Part shown: positions 54,238 through 62,243 of the stretch, piece by piece
Position numbering within the stretch: the stretch's first letter is position 1
How the letters are laid out: every line of letters starts with the position of its first letter
Assembly (NCBI GenBank): GCA_040514355.1
Contig: JBEVCF010000090.1
Location: 13,613 to 77,612 of the forward strand
Direction: 5' to 3'
Length of the DNA: 64,000 nt
Source: Opacimonas sp040514355
Lineage (GTDB): Bacteria > Pseudomonadota > Gammaproteobacteria > Enterobacterales > Alteromonadaceae
Translations under genes and position numbers: made by a program
The notes under the pieces: model-generated
Database searches by the model: none
What the model saw: only the letters and a program-made list of their open reading frames with translations
Told to the model about the DNA's origin: nothing

Positions 54238-55308
54238 ATGCGCAAACAACGCTCGGCGGTGGACGGATTTAACATAGCTTTCTTGGATGTCATGGCATGT
54301 GGTCTGGGTGCGATAATCCTGATCTTTATGCTCGTTGATTTTCAATCGTATAACGAGGTGCCCACCGAAGAGTTGGACAAACTCACACAAGAATTAGCCG
54401 CCGAAGAAGACCAAATCACGGCCTTGCAAAAAGCGATGGAGGAGATCAATGATTTACTGGGCTTGACGCAGTCTGAACAGGCGCAAACCCAAGCGGCGAT
54501 CACGGCGACCAAAACGCAACAAGAGGCTACTTTAAAAGCCCTTGCTGAACAACAGGCGATTGTTGCAGACTTGGCGGATCAATTAGCGGCGATGGCACCG
54601 GTTCCCACCCCTTCAGATAATTTAGATTTGAGCGGGACGTCAGAACAAAATTATCTTTTGGGCTTGAAGGTGGAAGGACGTTCCATTGGGATTTTAGTCG
54701 ATAAAAGTGCATCGATGATGGCGCCTAAACTCATCGATATATTTAAATTAAAAGGCAAATCAGATGTAGCTAAACAAGCCTCTGCAAAGTGGCAACGCAC
54801 CTTGCGTATTGTGACGTGGCTGTTGTCGAGGACGCCCAAAACATCGGATGTTACCGCGTTAGCGTTTAGTGACAATACGGTGAATTTGGGGGTGAACAAA
54901 ACCGTAAAAGCCAATGCTGAGAATGACATGCGCAGTATTGTTAAAGATTTGGAGCAAATTGTGCCTGATGGGGGGACCAATTTGGCTGAGGGGTTGAAAG
55001 CCCTGCGTACGGCTAATCCTAGTTTGACTGATATTTATGTGATTACGGATGGACTACCAACCTTGGGTGGGTCGAAAGTGGGGGCGGCTTTACGAGGATG
55101 TAAAAGCCTGTTTGGTTCGAGTAATACGATTTCGGGGGCATGCCGAGCGAAATTGTTTGTCGAAACCATTAAGTCGCAACCCAGCGTCAAAACCCATGTG
55201 ATTTTATTGCCTTTAGAAGGCGATCCAGAAGCGGCGCAAGCTTACTGGGCCTGGGCTAAATCAACCGGGGGGATCATGATTGCCCCTGCAGGAGATTGGC
55301 CCAGATGA
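54238..55308 (+). CDS. ExbD/TolR-like anchor fused to a periplasmic VWA domain (first paralogue)
   Basis: 356 residues. A short basic N-terminus is followed by one membrane helix containing AFLDVMACGLGAIILIFML, with Asp17 at the position of the proton-carrying Asp of ExbD/TolR/MotB. A coiled coil rich in Ala/Gln/Glu covers about 42-120. A VWA domain (about 140-355) has MIDAS residues DKSAS, the Thr in PDGGTNLAEGL and the Asp in YVITDGLP. The domain should be periplasmic. It follows the channel gene by 12 bp and overlaps the next VWA gene as ATGA. Confidence 0.85.
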   Translation: MRKQRSAVDGFNIAFLDVMACGLGAIILIFMLVDFQSYNEVPTEELDKLTQELAAEEDQITALQKAMEEINDLLGLTQSEQAQTQAAITATKTQQEATLKALAEQQAIVADLADQLAAMAPVPTPSDNLDLSGTSEQNYLLGLKVEGRSIGILVDKSASMMAPKLIDIFKLKGKSDVAKQASAKWQRTLRIVTWLLSRTPKTSDVTALAFSDNTVNLGVNKTVKANAENDMRSIVKDLEQIVPDGGTNLAEGLKALRTANPSLTDIYVITDGLPTLGGSKVGAALRGCKSLFGSSNTISGACRAKLFVETIKSQPSVKTHVILLPLEGDPEAAQAYWAWAKSTGGIMIAPAGDWPR

Positions 55309-56249
55309 GAAAAATACAGCGCGCCCCAGTCGAAATTTTTACCTTGAGTTTTTTGGACATCATTTCCTGTGCTTTTGGTGCTATTGTGATGTTGGTGCTA
55401 TTAGCAAAAAATGGTGAACAAGCGCCTGAAAGAGGGCCGCAGAATGTCAGTACGTTGATCCAAGCCATCGCCCAAGCACAACAAACTGTTCGAGCATTAG
55501 AGGGTGGTCTGACTCAAAAACAAGCTGATTTGGCGCGCGAACAAGCCTCTGCACAAGCTGACGAAACACGCGCTGACACGCTTAACAGTGCTTTACCCCG
55601 TGCTCAAGCCGCACTCAAACAACTCACCGAACAAGCTCAATCTCTACGTGAGCAAATTAATCAACGTCGCGCTGCGTTAAACACCCCCAAACAAAGTGTC
55701 CCTGACGAGGAGGTCGGAGGGATCCCAGTTGATGCAGAATACGTGTTATTTATTATTGATACATCTGGTTCGATGAAGCAAATTTGGCGACGGGTCATGA
55801 CATTAATTAAAGATGTTTTGGACAATCACCCTCAAGTGGCGGGTTTTAATTTTATGTCGGATAACGGGGAGTTTTTGTATAGCACCTATAGTGGCAAATG
55901 GATCCCTGATACGCCTCAACGACGTCAGACGGTGTTTTCGGCAATCAACAATAATTGGTCAGCGAGTACCAACTCTAGCCCGGTCGAAGGCTTAGAAAAA
56001 GCGCTGCGGATGTACACGAATGAGACGAAATCGGTCGCGATTTATGTCTTTGGCGATGATTATACAGGGAATTCGTATGACCGACCGCTGGCTAATATTA
56101 CGCGTCTAAATACTGATCCCACCAGCGGTAAACCTATCATTCGGATCCACGGGGTGGGTTTTGATAATGGCGGAAACTATAAATATGCCACCTTGATGCG
56201 TGCGATTGCCGATCAAAACAACGGCACGTTCATCGGGTATGAACGCTAA
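55305..56249 (+). CDS. ExbD/TolR-like anchor fused to a periplasmic VWA domain (second paralogue)
   Basis: 314 residues from the ATG at 55305, overlapping the previous stop. The helix LSFLDIISCAFGAIVMLVLL carries Asp18 and matches the first paralogue (FLD followed by a small/Cys residue and GAI). A coiled coil lies at about 45-125. The VWA domain begins with IIDTSGSMKQIW (complete DxSxS). The later MIDAS positions are less canonical: SSPVEGLEKAL where Thr is expected, and FGDDYTG. It may therefore bind metal differently. Two different stator-like partners suggest a heterodimer in the channel. Confidence 0.85.
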   Translation: MRKIQRAPVEIFTLSFLDIISCAFGAIVMLVLLAKNGEQAPERGPQNVSTLIQAIAQAQQTVRALEGGLTQKQADLAREQASAQADETRADTLNSALPRAQAALKQLTEQAQSLREQINQRRAALNTPKQSVPDEEVGGIPVDAEYVLFIIDTSGSMKQIWRRVMTLIKDVLDNHPQVAGFNFMSDNGEFLYSTYSGKWIPDTPQRRQTVFSAINNNWSASTNSSPVEGLEKALRMYTNETKSVAIYVFGDDYTGNSYDRPLANITRLNTDPTSGKPIIRIHGVGFDNGGNYKYATLMRAIADQNNGTFIGYER

Positions 56250-56250
56250 C

Positions 56251-56817
56251 TTAAATTAATATGGCTTTGGTCCAAGTCATTTCATGGATCACTAATGCGA
56301 AATCGCCAGGTTGTTTGTCGGTGAGCATCCACCCCACTTGACGAACATCCGTCCAAGTTAAAGCCGGTGCATTGGGTACTACACGGCCTCGCCAGGTAGG
56401 TCGAAAATCACTCAGTGCAAATTCATACGTTAAGACGGCATTGGGCTCGGTCGGAAACGATACCGCATACGATATGCCATCAAACCGTCCACTGGTACGA
56501 AACCGCAATTGGTAGCGTTTGCCGTCGCCTTGGACGTTTATTCGGATTTTGTGTGCGTCTGTTGCGGCAGCTTCTGGGATTATCAATGGTGCACGAATGG
56601 AAGCAAACCCGCCGTTGTTGGCCAAGGACATGCGTCCGGCGAATGCAAATTCACCACTTTCTAACAAGCCCGACAAACTTTGCGAGACGCCACCCATCAC
56701 GCGATCATCGACACTGCGCCAGTTTTGACTATTTTCTGCTAAGGGATAAGACCACTGTGCTTGTGCCATAAATGCCATACATCCACTGAATAATATTGCA
56801 CTGAACCATTTTTTCAT
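56251..56817 (-). CDS. secreted CIA30-family protein
   Basis: 188 residues. The signal peptide ends at AQAQW. WRSVDDRVMGGVSQS and FAGRMSLANNGGFASIRAP are the CIA30 (complex I intermediate-associated protein 30) hallmarks, followed by DVRQVGWMLTDKQPGDF. The beta-sandwich fold is related to carbohydrate-binding modules. Bacterial secreted versions have no established function. It converges on the second VWA gene with one base between stops, so it is probably not part of that operon. Confidence 0.85.
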   Translation of the reverse strand: MKKWFSAILFSGCMAFMAQAQWSYPLAENSQNWRSVDDRVMGGVSQSLSGLLESGEFAFAGRMSLANNGGFASIRAPLIIPEAAATDAHKIRINVQGDGKRYQLRFRTSGRFDGISYAVSFPTEPNAVLTYEFALSDFRPTWRGRVVPNAPALTWTDVRQVGWMLTDKQPGDFALVIHEMTWTKAILI

Positions 56818-56955
56818 GTTGTTACCTCATGAATGAGTACCATCAAATGGCAGAAATAGTTTAGTAGTGAGTCAAAATATGTCGTTACATTTTAATCATA
56901 GCGTTTCTCATTACACATTCTAAAATGAAATTGTAAAGTTTTAAGGAGAAAGTAG

Positions 56956-57701
56956 ATGCGCTGTCATGAAGTTGATTATGAAATTATCGGTGAAGCAATG
57001 CAGTTGGTTGAGGTGGAACTTGACCCGAGTGAGACCGTTATTGCTGAAGCAGGTGCGATGAGCTATATGGATGATCATATTGATTTTGTAGCCAAAATGG
57101 GCGATGGCTCCGATCCAGAACAGGGGGTGATGTCCAAGCTATTTTCCGCCGCGAAGCGCTCCTTCACTGGGGAGTCGCTATTTACCACGCATTTTACAAA
57201 TACTGGCAGTGGCAAACGTCGCGTTGCTTTTGGTGCACCTTATCCAGGGCAAATCATCCCTTTGGACATGAGTCAAATTGGCGGTCGTTTTATTTGCCAA
57301 AAAGATNNNNNNNNNNCATCAGCATAACCTTTAATCGCAAACTCGGTGCGGGCTTTTTTGGTGGAGAAGGCTTCATCTTACAAACCATCGAAGGCGACGG
57401 GATGGCGTTTGTGCATGCCGGTGGCACCTTGATCAAAAAAGAACTACGCGGCGAAACCATCAAAGTCGATACGGGTTGTGTCGTGGGTTTTTCAGAAGGG
57501 ATAAACTACGATATCCAAAAAGCCGGTAACCTCAAATCTATGTTGTTTGGTGGAGAAGGCTTATTTCTTGCGACCTTGCAAGGGCATGGTACGGTCTATT
57601 TGCAAAGCTTGCCATTCTCGCGTTTGGCTGACCGGATCATTCAAGCGGCGCCGAGTGGCGGTAGCAGTGGTTTGAGTGACTTTATCAGCGGTAGTGAATA
57701 A
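56956..57701 (+). CDS. AIM24/TIGR00266-family protein, split by an assembly gap
   Basis: About 245-260 residues once joined. AAGGAG lies 8 bp before the ATG. Segments are EVELDPSETVIAEAGAMSYMD, SLFTTHFTNTG, and after the gap GAGFFGGEGFILQTIEGDG and GGTLIKKELRGE, all typical of the family (beta-helix-like fold, unknown function, sometimes membrane-associated). The reading frame changes across the 10-N gap at 57307. By comparison with remembered family members about ten residues, not three, are missing there. Confidence 0.87.
57307..57316. other. assembly gap (10 N) causing artificial frameshift in the AIM24-family gene
   Basis: The left frame has a codon starting at 57307. On the right, codons start at 57318, leaving one base before them. 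The true gap is 3k+2 bases, so ten is wrong. Confidence 0.93.
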
Positions 57702-57718
57702 TTCCAACGTTGAAAACA

Positions 57719-57743
57719 TGGCAGTGACAATTGGTCTCTGCCA
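57719..57743. terminator. hairpin between convergent AIM24-family and HopJ-YciA genes
   Basis: TGGCAG-t-GAC and GTC-t-CTGCCA form a stem with one internal mismatch and a 5-nt loop, followed on the plus strand by the modestly T-rich AGTCTTTATTTC. It lies 18 bp past the plus-strand stop and could act in that direction. Confidence 0.5.
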
Positions 57744-57773
57744 AGTCTTTATTTCATTTGGAACAGTAACAGT

Positions 57774-58532
57774 TTAGAGTTCACTCTCCACATACTGAGG
57801 CAAAGCAGTTAGTTCGGGTACAGGTGTAGATTGACCTTGTTCATTCAATGCCACAAACTTAAAAATGGCCTCTGTGACTTTTTCGCGTTGTCCAATACGG
57901 CTTCTGCGTACCCAGCATTCAACGTGCACGTCCAAAGAGCTGCGACCTATTCTCACAATCCGAGTGTATACCCCTAAAATATCACCGACATGTACAGGTT
58001 TGATAAAACTCATGCCATCCAAAGCAACAGTGACGACGCGTGATTGCGCACGTTGACCTGCACAAATCCCCGCTGCCATATCCATCTGAGACAAGACCCA
58101 GCCGCCAAAAATATCGCCAGCAGGATTAGTATCAGCATGCATGGCAATGGTTCGCGTGGTCAACTTGCCTAAAGGGGCTTTTTCTACTACAGCCACACCA
58201 TCAAATGCGATCCCTGCCCAACCTAGCTGCATGAAAGTACGGATATTGACATGATCATTTGCTTCTGGATGGTCCAGAACATCATGGCGATAATAAGTGC
58301 CGAATAACGCTAGCGTTGCTTCCTCTGATAATTTATTCACAGACGCAAAGGCAAAAATTTTGCAGGAGCCTTCGTTGGTTCCGGCTTCATTCACAACATC
58401 GCCATTGGTAAAACGCGTCGGGGTATAATGATAATAGGTGTCGATCACATTCATCACATCTTGGAATTGAATGTCTGCTGGTGCTGTTTTGGTTAAATTA
58501 ATAAGGGTGTACGGAGTCATAATGTATTTCAT
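57774..58532 (-). CDS. fusion of HopJ-like domain with YciA-type acyl-CoA thioesterase
   Basis: 252 residues; an ATG at residue 5 is an alternative start. Residues about 6-115 match the HopJ family (FTNGDVVNEAGTNEGSCKIFAFA, YYRHDVLDHPEANDH, WAGIAFDG), normally a free protein of about 110 residues. Residues about 119-252 are a hotdog thioesterase of YciA type (AMHADTNPAGDIFGGWVLSQMD with active-site Asn136/Asp140, and GMSFIKPVHVGD). No internal start or stop separates them. HopJ function in non-pathogens is unknown; the thioesterase half should cleave acyl-CoAs. Confidence 0.85.
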   Translation of the reverse strand: MKYIMTPYTLINLTKTAPADIQFQDVMNVIDTYYHYTPTRFTNGDVVNEAGTNEGSCKIFAFASVNKLSEEATLALFGTYYRHDVLDHPEANDHVNIRTFMQLGWAGIAFDGVAVVEKAPLGKLTTRTIAMHADTNPAGDIFGGWVLSQMDMAAGICAGQRAQSRVVTVALDGMSFIKPVHVGDILGVYTRIVRIGRSSLDVHVECWVRRSRIGQREKVTEAIFKFVALNEQGQSTPVPELTALPQYVESEL

Positions 58533-58665
58533 ATTGTGCTAGATGTGGCAAGTGTAAGAGAACTCGAAAGATAACCCTAGTGGGTTGAACTAAGACATTG
58601 GCGTTAGATGCAGTACAAAGTGGGGTAGTAAAGAGGACTGGCAATCTCACGCGATTTATCGCACT

Positions 58666-59355
58666 TTACGCAAACAACACACTCAATATCCCAGCCGTTA
58701 AAATCCCGTTGATGCCCAGTGCAAGTGATGCGAAAGCACCTGCTCGTTCTGAAATTTGTAAGGCCTGACTGGTGCCAATCCCGTGCGCAAAGATCCCCAA
58801 CATCAGTCCTTTTACCGCATCTTCTTTGATTCGACACAACCGATACAACAGTTTGGCACAGATGGCGCCAACGATGCCTGTGATGATCACGATGATCGCT
58901 GCAATAGTGGGAATACCGCCAATTAATGCTGCCGTATCCATCGCCAGTGGTGTCGTGATTGATTTGGTGAGGATCGTAAGTTGTAAGGTGTCTGGGCTAT
59001 TGTATAACGCAAGGATCCCCCAAGCGGTAAAGGGGGCCAGAAAACCGCCCACAACGATCGGAAAAAACAAACGCATGCCGAGTTGTTTGACGAGTGCTAC
59101 TTGCCGATAAATAGGAATGGCAAGTGCCACAGTAGTAGGACCTAAAAGCCAATGCAATACATAAATGCTATCAACGACGTCAACTACAGCTTGTTTGCTA
59201 GCATACACGACAACTAGCACTAAGGCCGCACTGACGAGGATCGGATGCAGAATGACATTGTTACCGGTGCGCTTAAATAGCCACAGTGACACCACATAAC
59301 AAGTTAGTGTAATCGTGATCCACAACCCCGCAAACGCTAAATCAGGCATCATCAT
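58666..59355 (-). CDS. lrgB: LrgB-family membrane protein
   Basis: 229 residues, mostly hydrophobic helices. GFLAPFTAWGILALYNS, TKSITTPLAMDTAALIGG and GIFAHGIGTSQAL are the family signatures. LrgA/LrgB pairs were first seen as holin-like regulators and later shown in Bacillus to move pyruvate. Here the gene follows lrgA with a 14-bp overlap, in an operon headed by an FMN lactate-type dehydrogenase. Confidence 0.9.
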   Translation of the reverse strand: MMMPDLAFAGLWITITLTCYVVSLWLFKRTGNNVILHPILVSAALVLVVVYASKQAVVDVVDSIYVLHWLLGPTTVALAIPIYRQVALVKQLGMRLFFPIVVGGFLAPFTAWGILALYNSPDTLQLTILTKSITTPLAMDTAALIGGIPTIAAIIVIITGIVGAICAKLLYRLCRIKEDAVKGLMLGIFAHGIGTSQALQISERAGAFASLALGINGILTAGILSVLFA

Positions 59356-59731
59356 CCTTGCGCGTTAGCAATTTGCCAAACCACGTATCGGTGAGCTTAC
59401 CTAAGACAGCCATCCCTACCAACGTACTGATGAAGACCGTAAAAAACAAAGGCCAAAAGTCATCTACGATGTCGCTTTGATACAGTGGAATGCTCACAAA
59501 TGCAGGCACAAAAAACAGAGACATGTGTTTGAGCATAAATTGCCACGGTAACAAGATAGCACGAGGGATACGCCCCAAAATTATGAAACAAGCTAGCAAT
59601 ATTAATAAGCCAATCAATGCCGCAGGTAGCTGTAGCAATGGGCTTAACCACAATGCAAAACTGTACAGGGCGAATATCGCTAATACCCCGCAGCTGCCTA
59701 GCACAAATGGATGTTGTTGAAGTTTATTCAT
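59342..59731 (-). CDS. lrgA: LrgA/CidA-family membrane protein
   Basis: 129 residues from the ATG at 59731; a longer frame to 59770 is less likely. Four hydrophobic helices include LQLPAALIGLLILLACFI and MSLFFVPAFVSIPLY, the conserved CidA/LrgA centre. It pairs with LrgB. It starts 8 bp inside the end of the lactate-dehydrogenase-like gene, so the three are one transcript. Confidence 0.87.
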   Translation of the reverse strand: MNKLQQHPFVLGSCGVLAIFALYSFALWLSPLLQLPAALIGLLILLACFIILGRIPRAILLPWQFMLKHMSLFFVPAFVSIPLYQSDIVDDFWPLFFTVFISTLVGMAVLGKLTDTWFGKLLTRKDDDA

Positions 59732-60878
59732 TACGTACCAAACACTTGGGAAGCTCAGAAGAATGCGCACATTTTAACTGAGATAGCACTTGGATGTATT
59801 GTTTTAATAACATATTGATCGCATGTTCGCCGCCTTTGGCACCTAATGCGGCCACTGCATAGACGAATGTACGACCCAAAAAGGTAAAATCTGCGCCACT
59901 GGCCATCGCCGCTGCGACATCGGTACCACTGCGCACCCCGCTATCGAACAAGAGTTTAATTTTGCCTTGGTAAGCGTCTCTGACGTTTTGTAACCCGGTG
60001 ATTGACGATTCACCACAGTCTAGTTGTCGCGCACCATGGTTGGATAACACTACGCCATCCGCGCCAATTTGTACGGCTTTTTCGACATCGTTTGGATTGA
60101 CAATGCCTTTGATAATGAACTTGCCGGGCCACAGGTCACGTAAGACTTTGAGTGCTTCAAAATCGACAGCCCCCATGACGGTACTATTCATAAATTGCGC
60201 TAATTGGTCTGTGCGCATGTCCTTGGGCATATAGGGTTTGAGCGTTTCCATCTGAGGCTCACCAGCCAGGGCGGTTTCGTATAGCCATTGCGGTCTGAGT
60301 GCCATTTGGATGATATTACTCACTGACATTTTGGGTGGCATAGATAAGCCATTTTTAATGTCATTGACGCGATAGCCGAAGGTCGGCACATCGACCGTCA
60401 CCATCATATTCTGATAACCACTGGTTTTTAGGCGCTGGATCAAATCTAGGCGCGTGCTATCTTCAGTCGGGTTATAGAGTTGATACCACGCTTTGCCTTC
60501 ACTGATCTCGGCGATGTTTTCTAAACTCGCAGATGAAACAGTGCTGAGGACATACGGGATATTCATCTCGGCGGCACTTTTGGCTAAGATCTCGGGTGCT
60601 TTGGGCCACATTAAGCCTTGTAACCCGACAGGCGCAATACCAAAAGGCGCTGCATAAGTGTGATCAAATAATTCGACACTCGGATCAGCATTGACACTGG
60701 GTTGCAATAATTCACTGCGCAAACGCACATCCACAAGTTCAGCGCTATTGCGCTCTAGGCCGTGTTCATCGATACAGCCCCCCTCGAGATACTCAAATGC
60801 AAACTTGGGCATACGCTGCTTGGCACGCGCTCTCAAACTATTTGAATCAGGGTAACGGGTATCATAAAAATCGTGCAT
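59724..60878 (-). CDS. FMN-dependent alpha-hydroxy-acid dehydrogenase (L-lactate dehydrogenase LldD-like)
   Basis: 384 residues. Motifs are FEYLEGGCIDEHG, PFGIAPVGLQGLMWP, WYQLYNP (FMN contact), GIVNPNDVEKAVQIGADGVVLSNHGARQLDC (catalytic His in SNHGARQ), and LFDSGVRSGTDVAAAMASGADFTFLGR. It oxidises L-lactate or a related 2-hydroxy acid to the keto acid with electrons to the respiratory chain. Glycolate or mandelate are alternatives. The overlap with lrgA/lrgB suggests uptake or release of lactate/pyruvate in the same pathway. Confidence 0.88.
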   Translation of the reverse strand: MHDFYDTRYPDSNSLRARAKQRMPKFAFEYLEGGCIDEHGLERNSAELVDVRLRSELLQPSVNADPSVELFDHTYAAPFGIAPVGLQGLMWPKAPEILAKSAAEMNIPYVLSTVSSASLENIAEISEGKAWYQLYNPTEDSTRLDLIQRLKTSGYQNMMVTVDVPTFGYRVNDIKNGLSMPPKMSVSNIIQMALRPQWLYETALAGEPQMETLKPYMPKDMRTDQLAQFMNSTVMGAVDFEALKVLRDLWPGKFIIKGIVNPNDVEKAVQIGADGVVLSNHGARQLDCGESSITGLQNVRDAYQGKIKLLFDSGVRSGTDVAAAMASGADFTFLGRTFVYAVAALGAKGGEHAINMLLKQYIQVLSQLKCAHSSELPKCLVRNE

Positions 60879-61124
60879 GGGGCTATCCTAGAAAAATGCT
60901 ATTTGGCTAGGATATGTCGAACATAAGTAAATGAAAATAGCGCTTTTGGTGGTAGATTGTTGCCAAAATTGACACAATTAATGATGATTGGATGTGTTGA
61001 AAAACATCAATCACAAGATAACACAAACACATAACTTAGATGAAATTAGTCACGATTTACAGTTGTGCGTTGATCTTGATACATCTAAGATGAAAGATAT
61101 TCCTGAACCTTTTCTTGCAAAGTA

Positions 61125-62006
61125 ATGACGTACTCAACCATAGATCAAATAATCGGTAATACTCCCCTAGTACGCCTGCAGCGTTTGGCACCTGAATCTG
61201 CACAAGTATTAGTGAAGCTTGAAGGCCATAACCCAGCGTCCAGTGTTAAGGATAGGGCGGCTCTGTATATGATCAACGAAGCAGAGCATGCGGGACATAT
61301 CACACCTGGGGATAGATTGATTGAGGCAACCAGTGGCAATACCGGTATTGCTCTGGCAATGGTTGCAGCTATTCGTGGCTATAAAATGACATTAATTATG
61401 CCTGATAACCTGTCAGTCGAGCGCCGCGCCGCAATGAAAGCTTACGGTGCGGAGTTGATATTGGTCGACAATGGCATGGAGGGCGCAAGAGATCTCGCCC
61501 ATAACATGGAAGCGCGAGGTGAAGGGAAGATCTTGAATCAGTTTGCAAATAGCAATAACCCATTAGCCCACTTTCTTGGGACAGGACCTGAGATATGGCG
61601 AGATACCCAGGGAGAAGTGACCCACTTTGTCAGTGCAATGGGAACCACTGGGACGATAATGGGAACATCCAAATACCTCAAAGCACAGAATCCAGAGATC
61701 CAAATTATCGGTTTGCAGCCATCCCAAGGTAGTCAAATTGCTGGGATACGGCGCTGGCCTGAGGCTTATTTACCGTCTATTTATGAACCTGAGCGTGTTG
61801 ACCATATCATGGATATCACGCAAGATGAGGCGGAAGATATGACACGTAGATTAGCTGCAGAAGAGGGGATATTTTGTGGGGCAAGTGCAGGTGGTGCAGT
61901 CGTAGGTGCCTTAAAAGTCGCCCAAAACAATCCAGGTGCAGTCGTCGTCACCATAATATGTGACCGCGGTGATCGTTATTTATCAACAGGTATTTTTCCG
62001 GGATAA
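61125..62006 (+). CDS. cysM: cysteine synthase B (O-acetylserine sulfhydrylase)
   Basis: 293 residues, close to E. coli CysM (303). It has IGNTPLVRLQRL, the PLP lysine in PASSVKDRAALYM, EATSGNTGIALAM (substrate Asn loop), GTTGTIMGTSKYL (phosphate-binding) and GIFCGASAGGAVVGAL. It makes cysteine from O-acetylserine with sulfide or thiosulfate. It is the last ordinary chromosomal gene before the tRNA fragment and Rhs region. The 246-bp region upstream (60879-61124) shows no feature I can support. Confidence 0.94.
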   Translation: MTYSTIDQIIGNTPLVRLQRLAPESAQVLVKLEGHNPASSVKDRAALYMINEAEHAGHITPGDRLIEATSGNTGIALAMVAAIRGYKMTLIMPDNLSVERRAAMKAYGAELILVDNGMEGARDLAHNMEARGEGKILNQFANSNNPLAHFLGTGPEIWRDTQGEVTHFVSAMGTTGTIMGTSKYLKAQNPEIQIIGLQPSQGSQIAGIRRWPEAYLPSIYEPERVDHIMDITQDEAEDMTRRLAAEEGIFCGASAGGAVVGALKVAQNNPGAVVVTIICDRGDRYLSTGIFPG

Positions 62007-62044
62007 CCCTGAGTGCAAGAGTAGCATGCTAGATTGATATAATT

Positions 62045-62123
62045 GGTCCTTATATCTCAGAGTCCAAACTCAGCTTAGCTCATAATCGGCAGGTCCCCCG
62101 TTCAAGTCGGGGTCGGGCCACCA
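62045..62123 (+). pseudogene. decayed tRNA-Met/Ile2(CAU) with intact 3' half (possible attachment-site remnant)
   Basis: From 62079 the sequence has an anticodon loop CTCATAA, 3' anticodon arm TCGGC, a T-arm CCCCG-TTCAAGT-CGGGG, the acceptor strand TCGGGCC and ACCA, as in the 3' half of a CAU-anticodon tRNA. The 5' part lacks a proper D-arm and a 5' anticodon arm (needed GCCGA), and GGTCCTT pairs only partly with the acceptor 3' strand. It is not functional as it stands. A 3' tRNA piece at the edge of accessory DNA is the usual mark of an integration or recombination end. Confidence 0.6.
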
Positions 62124-62125
62124 TT

Positions 62126-62243
62126 TTACCTACGACCCCAATGGGCGTTTATATAAGACCGTTATCAATGGCAAAACGAGTTACTATGTATTTGCAGGGG
62201 ATGCGCTAATTGCCACAACGGATGGCAATAACAACATCACCGC
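62126..62243 (+). repeat. Rhs core direct repeat, copy 1
   Basis: Identical base for base to 63883-64000, offset 1757 bp. It encodes YDPNGRLYKTVING and the following YVFAGDALIATTDG of an Rhs core. It begins two bases after the tRNA CCA end. Confidence 0.97.

Noticed and set aside
53464..56249. Considered a Zorya-type defence system because of the MotA-like channel
   Set aside because: There is no MotB/OmpA-type peptidoglycan-binding protein, no ZorC and no helicase or nuclease (ZorD/ZorE) nearby; the partners are VWA, PEGA and FGE-fold proteins.
62045..62123. Considered a complete functional tRNA
   Set aside because: The 5' anticodon arm and D-arm do not fold and the acceptor pairs only partly, so only the 3' half is credible.
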